A stretch of 64,000 nucleotides of DNA. It comes from Campylobacterota bacterium (lineage in GTDB: Bacteria; Campylobacterota; Campylobacteria; Campylobacterales; Sulfurimonadaceae). The first letter of the stretch is position 1. Each line of letters opens with the position of its first letter. The stretch is taken from assembly GCA_040752835.1 (NCBI GenBank), contig JBFMGG010000007.1, positions 496,001 through 560,000 on the forward strand, written 5' to 3'. The notes under the pieces are model-generated. The model had not been told where the DNA came from. It did no database searches and worked only from the letters and a program-made list of their open reading frames with translations. Below, piece by piece: positions 32,211-41,461 of the stretch. Made by a program: the position numbers and the translations under genes.

Positions 32211-34255
32211 ACCGGCTGAAACTCCATTTTTCCCGTTATTCGTTCTACGTGATTTTGGGCGTTATCATCGTCTCCACCGTCGTCACCGTGATGTCGGTCC
32301 ACGCAGCCTACAGTTACCGAACCATCAAAAACGGCAAAATCGCCGACATGCAGGAAAATTCGCGCCTCACCGTCGCCGCGCTGCACAAAAACGTCGCCGG
32401 GATGATGGCCGCTTACGCCGTCAACGACTACGAAACGCTGCTTCGGAACGAAATGGACCGCCGTGACAACTACGCGGTGATCGTCGAAGACTACAATATG
32501 GGAAAAATCCTCGGAAAGGAGAGTTATCGGACGGGCCAGATCCGCGACAACGCATGGAATGCGATCGATTTCGATCCCGACAATCCCGAACACCTCAAAG
32601 CCCTATCCGATGCCTATTCCTCGGAAAGCCACGATGTCCTGACCCCGCAGGGCAAAAAAATCGGGACCATCACCGTCTATCTCTCCGACCGTACACTTAA
32701 CGAAGCATTCCGCCGGCTCATCGTCGATACACTCATCAATACCCTCGTCATTTCGGTTTTTTTGATCGTCCTGCTGTTTATTACGATCCGCCTTTTCGTT
32801 CTTAAACCCCTTTCAGACATCATCTCAACGATCGATGAGGGGAACGCACAGGGTATCCCGCTCAAACCCGTCCCCGGAGAAGGATCCCGTGAAATTTTCG
32901 CCCTCGCGGACAAAATGAACCGGATGATCGATACCATCAAAAATTCCCAAAAGGCGCTGCAGCATCAGGCAACCCACGATACCCTCACGGGACTTGCCAA
33001 CCGCACCCTGTTCGACGACCGTCTCGAACAGGGGATACTCAAGGCCAAACGCAACCATACACGGCTCGCCCTGCTCTTCATTGACCTGGACCATTTCAAA
33101 GAGATCAACGACTCGATGGGGCACAAGGTCGGGGACAAAGCGCTCAAAATCGTCACCCGCAGGCTTGAAAAAACAATCCGCGAAGAAGACACCCTGGCAC
33201 GGCTGGGGGGAGACGAATTCACCGTCATTCTCGAAGGGATACACGAACCCCAGGACGCGTCGCTGCTGGCCGAAAAAATTCTAAAAGCCCTCTCCGAGCC
33301 GATGACGATCGAGAACCGTGTTTTCTACAGCGGCTGCAGCATCGGCATCAGCCTCTATCCCGACAACGGCGATTTGCCCGACGACCTGCTCAAATACGCC
33401 GATGCGGCGATGTACAACGCCAAAAATGAAGGGCGCAATACGTTCCAGTACTACAGCACCGAAATGACCGAACGTGCGCTTGAGCGCGTCGTGATGGAGA
33501 CCAACCTCCGCGAAGGGCTTAAAAAGGGGGAATTCGTCGTCCACTACCAGCCTCAGGTTGACGGCCGCAACGGCACGGTCATCGGCATGGAGGCGCTGGT
33601 ACGGTGGCAAAGCCCCGAATACGGGCTCGTATCTCCGGCCAAATTCATCCCCATCGCCGAATCGAGCGGCCTGATCGTCGAGCTGGACCGTCACGTGATG
33701 AAAACGGCGATGATTCAGATAGAAAGCTGGTATTCGGCAGGCTTCAATCCGGGTGTCATGGCGATGAACCTGGCGGCCAAACAGCTCCAGCAAAAGGACT
33801 TTTTCGATTATCTCGAAAACCTGATTGCCGAAACGGGGTGCAGACCCGAATGGATCGAGCTCGAAGTGACCGAAAGCCAGATTATGATCCATCCCGAAGA
33901 AGCGATCCGGATCCTCTCCCGACTCAGCGACATCGGGGTGCAACTGGCGGTAGACGATTTCGGAACGGGGTATTCGTCCCTCTCCTATCTCAAAAAATTT
34001 CCGATCAACAAACTCAAAATCGACCGTACCTTTGTTCAGGACCTGCCGCACGACGAAGAAGATGCCGCGATCACCAAAGCGATCGTCGCCCTTGCGCGCA
34101 ACCTGAACCTTTCGGTCCTTGCCGAAGGGGTTGAAACCGTCGAGCAGCAGGCATTCTTGATCGAAAACGGATGCGACCGTATCCAGGGATACCTCTATTC
34201 CAAACCGCTCCCTGCCAAGGAGATCGAAGCGCTTCTTTCAAAGACGTTAGGGTAA
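32207..34255 (+). CDS. Membrane GGDEF-EAL protein, dual-function c-di-GMP enzyme
   Basis: A 682-residue inner-membrane protein. Helices at about 10-35 and 175-205 enclose a periplasmic sensor domain, followed by a HAMP-like linker, a GGDEF domain with intact RLGGDEF and an RxxD inhibitory site (REED), and an EAL domain with intact MEALVRW, LEVTESQ and VDDFGTGYSSLSYL. Both synthesis and breakdown of c-di-GMP look possible. The overlap with the binding-protein gene suggests that protein docks on its periplasmic domain. Confidence 0.92.
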   Translation: MNRLKLHFSRYSFYVILGVIIVSTVVTVMSVHAAYSYRTIKNGKIADMQENSRLTVAALHKNVAGMMAAYAVNDYETLLRNEMDRRDNYAVIVEDYNMGKILGKESYRTGQIRDNAWNAIDFDPDNPEHLKALSDAYSSESHDVLTPQGKKIGTITVYLSDRTLNEAFRRLIVDTLINTLVISVFLIVLLFITIRLFVLKPLSDIISTIDEGNAQGIPLKPVPGEGSREIFALADKMNRMIDTIKNSQKALQHQATHDTLTGLANRTLFDDRLEQGILKAKRNHTRLALLFIDLDHFKEINDSMGHKVGDKALKIVTRRLEKTIREEDTLARLGGDEFTVILEGIHEPQDASLLAEKILKALSEPMTIENRVFYSGCSIGISLYPDNGDLPDDLLKYADAAMYNAKNEGRNTFQYYSTEMTERALERVVMETNLREGLKKGEFVVHYQPQVDGRNGTVIGMEALVRWQSPEYGLVSPAKFIPIAESSGLIVELDRHVMKTAMIQIESWYSAGFNPGVMAMNLAAKQLQQKDFFDYLENLIAETGCRPEWIELEVTESQIMIHPEEAIRILSRLSDIGVQLAVDDFGTGYSSLSYLKKFPINKLKIDRTFVQDLPHDEEDAAITKAIVALARNLNLSVLAEGVETVEQQAFLIENGCDRIQGYLYSKPLPAKEIEALLSKTLG

Positions 34256-34265
34256 ACTTGCGCTT

Positions 34266-34472
34266 ATGGATACACGTAAAGAACAGCTCATTACCGACAT
34301 TGAAAACCTTCTCAACCGCTACGAGGGGATAAAACCCACCCACATCGACCCGAAACTGCTTCGTTTCATGGACGAAACCACCCTCCTTCACATCATCGAC
34401 TCCCTGTTGCGACAGCAGGAAAAAACCAACGAAACGAATATCGAATGGCTGGAACAATTTAAAAAATATTAA
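34266..34472 (+). CDS. Small helical protein of unknown function
   Basis: A 68-residue acidic protein, ten bases after the GGDEF-EAL stop. It is predicted helical throughout (LITDIENLLNRYEGIKPTHIDP; LLHIIDSLLRQQEKTNETNIEWLEQF). It could be a small partner of the signalling genes around it. No named family recognised. Confidence 0.6.
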   Translation: MDTRKEQLITDIENLLNRYEGIKPTHIDPKLLRFMDETTLLHIIDSLLRQQEKTNETNIEWLEQFKKY

Positions 34473-34567
34473 AAGTTTTTTTAAGGCAATGCTAAAAAAT
34501 ATTACCTATAATACCAACAATAAAACACAATGATATTTTTTAACATATCATAATCCAAGGAGATTTC

Positions 34568-35119
34568 ATGTCCTCTAACGTCGATTTGATCCAACTGACC
34601 GAACAAACCAAAAAGCTGACCGCACTCGTCGTCGAAGACGAAGTTGTCGCCAACGATCTGCTGAGTTCGACTTTCAAAAACTTTTTCGGCGAAGTGACTT
34701 CGGCCTATAATGGCGTAGAAGCGCTTCGTATGTACGAAAAAGTGAATCCAGACATCGTTTTCGTCGACATCATCATGCCCGAGATCGACGGTATCGAGCT
34801 GGCACGCCGCATCCGTGCGATCAACCCCAACCAGATCATCATCGTCATTTCGGCTAGCAACGACATCCAGAAAATCTCCGAGTCGATCGAGGTAGGCGTC
34901 AACAGCTTTATCCAAAAACCGATCGACACCAAAAAAATCCTCGAAATGCTTCAGAACATCGCGTCGCTAGTTTCCAAACGGAAAAAAATCGAGACCAAAA
35001 CCTTCTCGATCTCTCTGCCGCTTGACATCTACGAGCTGGTTGACGAAAACGCGAAAGCCGAAAGCATTTCCAAAAACGCCGTCATCATCCGCGCCCTTCG
35101 CTCTTTCTACAACAACTGA
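34568..35119 (+). CDS. Response regulator with a C-terminal ribbon-helix-helix domain
   Basis: A 183-residue protein. The receiver domain (about 15-130) has the phosphoacceptor region DIVFVDIIMPEIDG, acidic pair VVEDE, switch Ser in IVISASND and Lys in FIQKPID, all intact. After a short linker (KKIETKTFSISLPLDIYELVDENAKAESISK) comes an Arc-type ribbon-helix-helix (about 145-183). That DNA-binding output is unusual for receivers. AAGGAG precedes the ATG. No histidine kinase is next to it. Confidence 0.85.
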   Translation: MSSNVDLIQLTEQTKKLTALVVEDEVVANDLLSSTFKNFFGEVTSAYNGVEALRMYEKVNPDIVFVDIIMPEIDGIELARRIRAINPNQIIIVISASNDIQKISESIEVGVNSFIQKPIDTKKILEMLQNIASLVSKRKKIETKTFSISLPLDIYELVDENAKAESISKNAVIIRALRSFYNN

Positions 35120-35181
35120 TTGCCTCTCCCCTCTTCCGGGGAAAAACCGATTGATTTAGCTTTTTTTCAGAATTAAAAAAC

Positions 35182-35187
35182 TATAAT
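35182..35187 (+). promoter_or_regulatory. Possible -10 element of the tRNA-Glu gene
   Basis: TATAAT lies 38 bases before the first tRNA base, in an AT-rich stretch with a T-run upstream and no clear -35 box. Confidence 0.4.
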
Positions 35188-35224
35188 TTCGGCTCAGGTT
35201 CATCCTGCTTCTTCTTTTTAAAGT

Positions 35225-35299
35225 GGCCCCATCATCTAATGGTTAGGATTCCAGATTTTCATTCTGGCCATAGGGGTTCGAATCCCCTTGGGGTCACCA
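35225..35299 (+). tRNA. tRNA-Glu (anticodon TTC)
   Basis: The 75-base sequence folds into a full cloverleaf: acceptor GGCCCCA pairs with TGGGGTC (one G-U), anticodon stem CCAGA/TCTGG encloses the loop TTTTCAT with anticodon TTC, and the T-arm is GGGG/CCCC around TTCGAAT. The 3' CCA is encoded. Confidence 0.97.
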
Positions 35300-35409
35300 C
35301 TTTAAACTCCCTAATTTACATACTTTCAAGATACTTTTAGATTTAACGGACGACCATTGCGGTAATTACTCTCATTTGATCGATATTATTGAAGTCGTAA
35401 AGCAGAGCC

Positions 35410-35434
35410 GGTCCTGTCTATGCAAGACAGGACC
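35410..35434. terminator. Stem-loop between the tRNA and the corC-like gene
   Basis: GGTCCTGTCT and AGACAGGACC form a perfect 10-bp stem around ATGCA, 18 bases beyond the stop of the convergent CorC-type gene. It may terminate that gene; there is no T-run. Confidence 0.55.
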
Positions 35435-35452
35435 GCAAGCATTGAAGAGATT

Positions 35453-36760
35453 CTAAGCGATTTTTTTGCAAAGAAGTTTTTTGATCCGTTTATTGTTGAT
35501 CTCCAAAATTTCATAGGAGTACATGCCGTCCTCCACAAAATCGCCGACTTCGGGCAGGCGTCCGATCAGATTGAAAACCCGTCCTCCGATGGTGACGGAG
35601 TGTTCCGCTTCATCAAAATCGATCCCCAAAATCTCTTCGACCTTTTCGAGATTGACCATGCCGTCAAACTCGAAGGTATGCTCATCGATCTGGCGGATCA
35701 TTTCGTTTTTCGAATCATGTTCGTCGCTCGTATCGCCGACGATCTCTTCGAGAATATCTTCCATCGTCAACAATCCCGACGTTCCGCCGTACTCGTCGAC
35801 GACCAGTGCGATATGGATCCGTTCTTTGTTCATTTTGCTGAGGATGTCGGCGACCGAAGCGTTTTCGGGGACCATGATAATGGGCCGGACAAACTGCGAC
35901 ATATCGACGATCTGCTGTTTCAGGGCGTTGTTGAGCAAATCGCGTGTGTGGATCATGCCGCTGATATTGTCCTTGCCGCCGTGACAGTACGGATAGCGGG
36001 TATAGCGTGTCGTCGTGATAAGGGCTACGTTCTCCTCGAATGACTTTTCGGAATTGATGCACACCATATCTTTTCGGGGGGTCATGATCTCTTTGGCGAC
36101 GGTTTCGGAAAAGTCGACCGCGTTTTTGATGATTTCGCTCTCTACCGAATCGATATACCCCCCTTTGAAACTCTCATTGACGATGATGCGGATTTCTTCT
36201 TCGGAATGTGCCATTTCATGTTCGGATGAAGGGGCGATGCCGATTCTTTTCAGAAAAAAAGCGGCGACGATATCGAAAAAGCGGATCAACGGATAAAACA
36301 GTATCCAGAAAAGATACAGCGGTCTGGCGATAATCAGCGCCATTGTTTCGGCTTTGGCGATCGCGACCGATTTCGGGACCAGTTCTCCGAATACGACGTG
36401 TAAAAAGGTAATGACGGTAAACGCGATTGCGAAACTGACGGTATGCAACAAAACCGGGTTGTCACCGAAAAAGTGATTGAACGTCGGCTCTATCAGCCTT
36501 GCCAATGCCGGCTCCCCGATCCACCCCAATGCGAGCGACGAAAGGGTGATTCCCAGTTGGGTAGCGCTCAGGTAGGTGTCGAGCGAATTGGACATTTTAA
36601 GCGCGAGCGAAGCGTTTGGTTTTCCGTGTTTGGCCATCTCTTCAAGTTTACTTCGTCTTACTTTGACAATGGCAAACTCGGAGAGGACAAAAAAACCGTT
36701 AAGTAGAACTAAAAACAGTGCTGCAACAAGCATTGCAGCGGATTGTAAATCCGATTCCAA
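35453..36760 (-). CDS. CorC/HlyC-type membrane protein with DUF21 and CBS domains
   Basis: A 435-residue inner-membrane protein. The DUF21/CNNM domain (about 1-190) has four membrane helices, beginning LVAALFLVLLNGFFVLSEFAIVKVRRSKLEEMA. A pair of CBS motifs (about 210-330; IMTPRKDMV, LVVDEYGGTSGLLTMEDILEEIVG) and a C-terminal CorC_HlyC domain follow. Such proteins are linked to magnesium or other divalent-cation efflux. Named 'haemolysin' only by history. Confidence 0.9.
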   Translation of the reverse strand: MESDLQSAAMLVAALFLVLLNGFFVLSEFAIVKVRRSKLEEMAKHGKPNASLALKMSNSLDTYLSATQLGITLSSLALGWIGEPALARLIEPTFNHFFGDNPVLLHTVSFAIAFTVITFLHVVFGELVPKSVAIAKAETMALIIARPLYLFWILFYPLIRFFDIVAAFFLKRIGIAPSSEHEMAHSEEEIRIIVNESFKGGYIDSVESEIIKNAVDFSETVAKEIMTPRKDMVCINSEKSFEENVALITTTRYTRYPYCHGGKDNISGMIHTRDLLNNALKQQIVDMSQFVRPIIMVPENASVADILSKMNKERIHIALVVDEYGGTSGLLTMEDILEEIVGDTSDEHDSKNEMIRQIDEHTFEFDGMVNLEKVEEILGIDFDEAEHSVTIGGRVFNLIGRLPEVGDFVEDGMYSYEILEINNKRIKKLLCKKIA

Positions 36761-36977
36761 GAAACCTCTTTGTGTAAATTACAGATTTTGCATCGTCCCA
36801 ATGCAAAATTCATTCTGAGTATTATAGTAGAAGAGAGTTAATAATGCCTGTATCGAACCGTTTTAAGCTATCTTGCATTAAACTTGCAACATTGCATTAT
36901 GGATCCAACATACTACTTTGCCCAAAGGTCTGATGCGTGAGCCTGAACAATAAGATTTTGTTGCTGATCGTATCGCA

Positions 36978-39434
36978 TTGTCGCTTTTTATCCTCTCGTT
37001 TCTCTATTTCTGGAAATACAGCGCCCAAAAAATCGACGAACTTCAAACTATCCGCGTACAGGAATTCCAGGCAACCTTCGGCGAACTGCTCGACCTTCGC
37101 GGGGATAAGTTGCAAACCATGAATTACGACTACTCCTATTGGGACGAGCTGGTTTCGTTCGTGGAGAGCAAAAACCACCGCTGGGCCGAGGTCAACCTCA
37201 AAGAGCCGATGCAGGTCAATCACATCGACTACTGCATCGTTTACGACACCCGTGGTCAGGCCGTCCATTACAACCAGTCCTCGACAGTCCTCCCCGACCT
37301 GAGAAACAAGCTTCCTCTTGAGACTATAACCGCTGCCCTGCCACTGTTTTCGTACTATTTCATTGTTGAAAAAGGCCATCTGATCCAGGTCTTCTCGTCC
37401 CCCATCCAGCCCTCTTCGGATTTTATGCGCCAGTCGCCTCCGAAAGGGTATTTCGTCATTGCCAAAGTCTGGACCCCGCACTACATCGCCGATCTGGCCA
37501 AAATAACCAGGCAAAACGTCGAGCTGGCCAAAACGGGCGAAACCTACGACTTCCTTTATCCGCTGGCCTCGCATGATGGAAAGGCGGTTGCCCACCTGGG
37601 CGTGAAACTCAACAGCGCGACGGGTGAAATCGTCGATTCGATTTTTAAAACGCAGCTTGTCTTTATCCTTGGAACCGGAATCGTTTTCGTCGTACTCCTG
37701 TCACTTTTCCTGGTCCACTTCGTCACAAGACCGCTGCGTCAGGTAACCGAATCGATCCGTACCAAAGACCCGCGTATGCTCGGCCATCTCCCCTCACAGC
37801 AAGACGAGCTGGGCAATATTGGGCGGGCGGTGAACGATTATTTTACGAATACGGCGGTGCTCGAAAACTACAAAACGGTCATCGACCTGGGGTACATCGT
37901 CTCGAAAACCAACCATGAAGGCTACATTACCTATACCAACAAAGCCTTTGAAACCGTCAGCGGCTTCTCGGCCGCCGAACTGATCGGAAACAAGCACAGC
38001 ATTACGAAACACCCCGATTTGCCGCGTGAATTTTACACCCGGATGTGGTCGACACTCTTAAACGGCGACGTGTACATCGGCATCATCAAAAACAGGGCCA
38101 AAGACGGCAGTACCTATTACCTGCGCTCGGTCATCGCTCCCATCTACTCCCCGGCCCGCGAATCGGTGGAATACATCTCGATCGCCATCGACGTCACCGA
38201 GCTGTTTATCCGGATGGAACAGATCGCCCGCCAGACGACCGATTCCCTTACGGGGCTTCCGAACCGCCAGCAACTCACCGAAGACCTCGCCTGCGAAGGG
38301 ATACAGTCTCTTGCGTTGTTGAACATCAAACGTTTCCGCGCGATCAACGAATCCTACGGTTATGAGACGGGAGATATGCTACTGCGCCAGTTTGCCCATA
38401 AGCTCAGCACGCTGGTCTCCGCCGCGAAAATCTACCGGGTGTCGGGAGACGAATTCGCCCTTTTGTTTGATGAGGGTTCTGAAAATGACGTCCGTTCGGA
38501 ACTGGGACGCATCATCAACCACCTCGAAAGCGAACCGTTCGAGCTCGCCGGCACCAGCCTGAACGTCGACCTGCTCGTCGCCTATGCCCGCAGCGAAAGC
38601 AACCTGCGGATGAAATGCGATATGGCGTTGCATTACGCCAAAGTCAACCATCTCTCTTTTATCGACTTCAACCGCAACGTCGAGATTGAAAACGAACTCA
38701 AACAGGCCAAAGAGACGACCGCCTTGATACAGCACGCGATCAAGCATCAACGGATCATCGCTTTCGGACAGAAAATTTTCAATACCCGCGACAACAGTTT
38801 CAAAATTGAAACGCTCATGCGCCTCGTCACCCCGTCGGGCGAAATTTTAAGCCCCTACCGGTTTCTCGAGCAATCCAAAATTGCCGGACTGTACGAAAAA
38901 ATGACGCTGCAGATGCTCGCGTGCGTCTTCGACTATTTCAAAGACAATCGGGCCGTTTTTTCGGTGAATCTCACGTTTGAGGATATCGTCAACAACGACG
39001 TTACCGCGTTTTTTTTCAACTCGATCGAAAAATACGCGCTGCAGGGAAGAATCATCATCGAGCTGGTGGAAACCGAACAAATCGACGCGGCGCACAGTGA
39101 AACCGGCCGTTTCATCGAACGGGCCAAAGAGTCGGGATGCCGTATCTCGATCGACGATTTCGGAAGCGGCTATTCGAATTTCAATTATCTCGTCAGCATC
39201 GGGGTCGATTATTTGAAAATCGACGGAAGCCTGATCAGAAACATCGATACCGATCCCAATGCCTTCATCACGGTCAAGGCGATCGTGTCGCTGGCTCAGG
39301 CGATGGGGATCGAAATCGTGGCCGAATTCGTCCACTCGCAAAGCGTTATGGAAAAGGTCGTATCGCTTGGAATCGAGTTTATGCAGGGGTACCATCTCCA
39401 CGAACCCGAGCCGCTAGAGACCCTGATCCTCTAA
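36978..39434 (+). CDS. CHASE4-HAMP-PAS-GGDEF-EAL protein with degenerate active sites
   Basis: An 818-residue sensor from the TTG at 36978, though the true start is doubtful. The periplasmic part looks like CHASE4 (MNYDYSYWDELVSFV; CIVYDTRGQAVHYN), followed by a membrane helix (LVFILGTGIVFVVLLSLFLVHFV), HAMP, PAS (TYTNKAFETVSGFSAAELIG), GGDEF with SGDEF in place of GGDEF, and EAL where the first motif reads ETLMRL. The EAL residues VELVETEQ and IDDFGSGYSNFNYL remain. Another frame from GTG 36937 supplies NKILLLIVS, half of a membrane helix, so a frameshift near 36970 may have split the N-terminus. Confidence 0.82.
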   Translation: MSLFILSFLYFWKYSAQKIDELQTIRVQEFQATFGELLDLRGDKLQTMNYDYSYWDELVSFVESKNHRWAEVNLKEPMQVNHIDYCIVYDTRGQAVHYNQSSTVLPDLRNKLPLETITAALPLFSYYFIVEKGHLIQVFSSPIQPSSDFMRQSPPKGYFVIAKVWTPHYIADLAKITRQNVELAKTGETYDFLYPLASHDGKAVAHLGVKLNSATGEIVDSIFKTQLVFILGTGIVFVVLLSLFLVHFVTRPLRQVTESIRTKDPRMLGHLPSQQDELGNIGRAVNDYFTNTAVLENYKTVIDLGYIVSKTNHEGYITYTNKAFETVSGFSAAELIGNKHSITKHPDLPREFYTRMWSTLLNGDVYIGIIKNRAKDGSTYYLRSVIAPIYSPARESVEYISIAIDVTELFIRMEQIARQTTDSLTGLPNRQQLTEDLACEGIQSLALLNIKRFRAINESYGYETGDMLLRQFAHKLSTLVSAAKIYRVSGDEFALLFDEGSENDVRSELGRIINHLESEPFELAGTSLNVDLLVAYARSESNLRMKCDMALHYAKVNHLSFIDFNRNVEIENELKQAKETTALIQHAIKHQRIIAFGQKIFNTRDNSFKIETLMRLVTPSGEILSPYRFLEQSKIAGLYEKMTLQMLACVFDYFKDNRAVFSVNLTFEDIVNNDVTAFFFNSIEKYALQGRIIIELVETEQIDAAHSETGRFIERAKESGCRISIDDFGSGYSNFNYLVSIGVDYLKIDGSLIRNIDTDPNAFITVKAIVSLAQAMGIEIVAEFVHSQSVMEKVVSLGIEFMQGYHLHEPEPLETLIL

Positions 39435-39438
39435 AGGG

Positions 39439-41322
39439 CTAGAGCCTGTTGACGATGGTTTTAATTTCGTTGACCAGTGCCTGCTGACGGTTGTAGATGT
39501 ACTCGATAAGATAGCTCTCGTACGGCTCTTCGAGATCGAGGATGACAACGAGCTTTGTAAAGTCGTCCTCTTTTTGGAGATATTGTATTTTCCCCGAAAC
39601 GGCCATCGGAACCATCCCCCCCTCAAACCGTGCGATCGGAAGGTTGAACTGCAACATGACCGACGTCCCGACTTCCGGCGGGGTTTTGCCGCTTCCGATC
39701 CGGCAGGCGATCGATTTGATCGAAATATCGAGGATCGTACCCGCACTCACGTTTTTGGGCGAAGTGAGCGTTACGTGCATGCGGTGGTCGCTCTGGATAC
39801 GGATATACTGCCGGTTGTTCGCCGAGGCTTCCAACGGCTGGAATTGCGAAAGGACGGCGATTTTTTTGCCGACATCCACGATCTTGATTTCGGATTGAAT
39901 GTCAAAGGGAAAACCCGGGGACTGGATGACGGTATGTCCTTCGAGCTTCATCGCATAGCCTTGTATCTTTTCGATAGCGAGGTACGCCAGCCCCTCGGAG
40001 AGTTTAACCAGCCGTGCCGGGGTACTGATCCGGATCCCTTTGTAAAAATTCAGAAGTTTGATGGGGGTTTTGTTCAGCATCAGCTTTTCGAGATAGTAGA
40101 GCGCCTCTTCGGTATCGTCCAGAACCCCTTCTCCCACGCTGATCTCGTGGTGAACGAGGTTTGCGATGTCGGCAGAGAGGAGATTCTTCTGGTGGATATT
40201 ATCGATGATGCGGATCGCTTTATCGAGTTCCGAACCTTTCATATCGATGACGAACGAATTGAGCACCGGAACGTTGCCCTCGACGCTTACGTGGGCGCTG
40301 ACGTCGTGATGGAACCGCTCCAGCGTCTCTTTGAGTTCATCGAGCCCGGCGCGCTCGTGCATTACCGTAAAGACATTTTTGTGCCACTGGGCGATCTGGG
40401 CATCGCGGCCGAAATAACTTTTCGCGCGAACTAGGATCTCTTTGTAAAGTTCATGGTAAAGATGCTCGCCGTTGAGCGCGATGATTTTATCGCTGTTTTC
40501 GACGTGGACCATGATGACCGGAATCGATTCGTTCTCTTTTTTGTGGACGACAAACGCGTCTTTGAGCCGTTCAATGAACTCCATCCGGTTGTGTATCCGC
40601 TGTTCGCAGCTTTGCAGGGGAGCCTTGAGGGGGATCATCGCGATAAGCGTCTCGTTTCCTTTGAGCGGATGGGTATTGGCAAAATACGATTTCTCCCCTT
40701 CCAGGACGCTCTCGATTTCCACTACTTTTTGGCTTGACCCCGGCTGGCCCATCATTTTGGCCAGATCGCTCTCCGCGATGAAACGGTCGAATTCATCCAT
40801 CCTGCTGATGCCAAAATGGTGTTTCAAAAGGTCGTTCGCGTACACGCTTTTGCCGTTTTTGCAGATACAGAACAGCACATTGGAATGCTCGGCGATATGG
40901 CGCTGGAACCCGTGGACCACCGCATCGTTATAGGCACGGACCAGAACGGGGAAAATGCCCGACAGGGCGTTATGGAATTCATCGGTATCCGAGGGGAATG
41001 GGACGACACCCCACGCCCGCAGTTTCATCGCGCCCCTCAAAACGTCGGGATCGTTGCAATCGGGTGCCATCACGAGGGTTTCAAGACGATGAATCGAGGA
41101 GAGAAGGCTCCCCAAAGAAGAGGAGATCAAACGCGGCGTGGGCAGGCACACGATCATCAGATGGTAGTCGCCGTGGGCTTTCGACGCCTGGGACGGGGTG
41201 ATAAACGTAACGTTGCGGAACAGACCCGAAGCCGCCTGGGCAAAAGGGATCTCGCTCCCCTCTTCCTGTATCACGGCCAGATCAAAATGTCTTGCGTATT
41301 TTGCGATTTTTTCGTTGGACAC
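39439..41322 (-). CDS. Large PilZ-domain signalling protein
   Basis: About 627 residues from a GTG at 41322; the frame continues upstream into gltX but no good start is seen there. The N-terminal 130 residues look like a receiver fold without the acceptor Asp. A PAS-like part (about 155-210) and a degenerate GGDEF-like domain (about 260-390) follow. The C-terminal PilZ domain has RQYIRIQSD, the RxxxR c-di-GMP ligand, and DISIKS, a variant of the usual DxSxxG. It probably reads c-di-GMP. It is convergent with the CHASE4 gene by a 4-base gap. Confidence 0.78.
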   Translation of the reverse strand: MSNEKIAKYARHFDLAVIQEEGSEIPFAQAASGLFRNVTFITPSQASKAHGDYHLMIVCLPTPRLISSSLGSLLSSIHRLETLVMAPDCNDPDVLRGAMKLRAWGVVPFPSDTDEFHNALSGIFPVLVRAYNDAVVHGFQRHIAEHSNVLFCICKNGKSVYANDLLKHHFGISRMDEFDRFIAESDLAKMMGQPGSSQKVVEIESVLEGEKSYFANTHPLKGNETLIAMIPLKAPLQSCEQRIHNRMEFIERLKDAFVVHKKENESIPVIMVHVENSDKIIALNGEHLYHELYKEILVRAKSYFGRDAQIAQWHKNVFTVMHERAGLDELKETLERFHHDVSAHVSVEGNVPVLNSFVIDMKGSELDKAIRIIDNIHQKNLLSADIANLVHHEISVGEGVLDDTEEALYYLEKLMLNKTPIKLLNFYKGIRISTPARLVKLSEGLAYLAIEKIQGYAMKLEGHTVIQSPGFPFDIQSEIKIVDVGKKIAVLSQFQPLEASANNRQYIRIQSDHRMHVTLTSPKNVSAGTILDISIKSIACRIGSGKTPPEVGTSVMLQFNLPIARFEGGMVPMAVSGKIQYLQKEDDFTKLVVILDLEEPYESYLIEYIYNRQQALVNEIKTIVNRL

Positions 41323-41461
41323 TCGTTCACCCGGCGATAGATAGATTATTTGCTGTAACGATTGTATCGAATCGTGCGGATGAGTCCGCTTAAAAGTGCT
41401 CAAAGCTCCGTTAAACCGAGTTTCTGATAGAATGTAAAGAAAAAAATTCAGGAAAATATTT

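Noticed and set aside
35225-35299. tRNA-Glu as the phage integration site
   Set aside because: The tRNA is about 4 kb beyond attR and no repeat of its 3' end occurs at the prophage left end; the dif-like core explains both borders.
36937-37122. Separate small gene from GTG 36937
   Set aside because: After the first ten residues its sequence loses sense and the downstream CHASE4 frame takes over, so it reads as the broken N-terminus of that gene, not a gene of its own.
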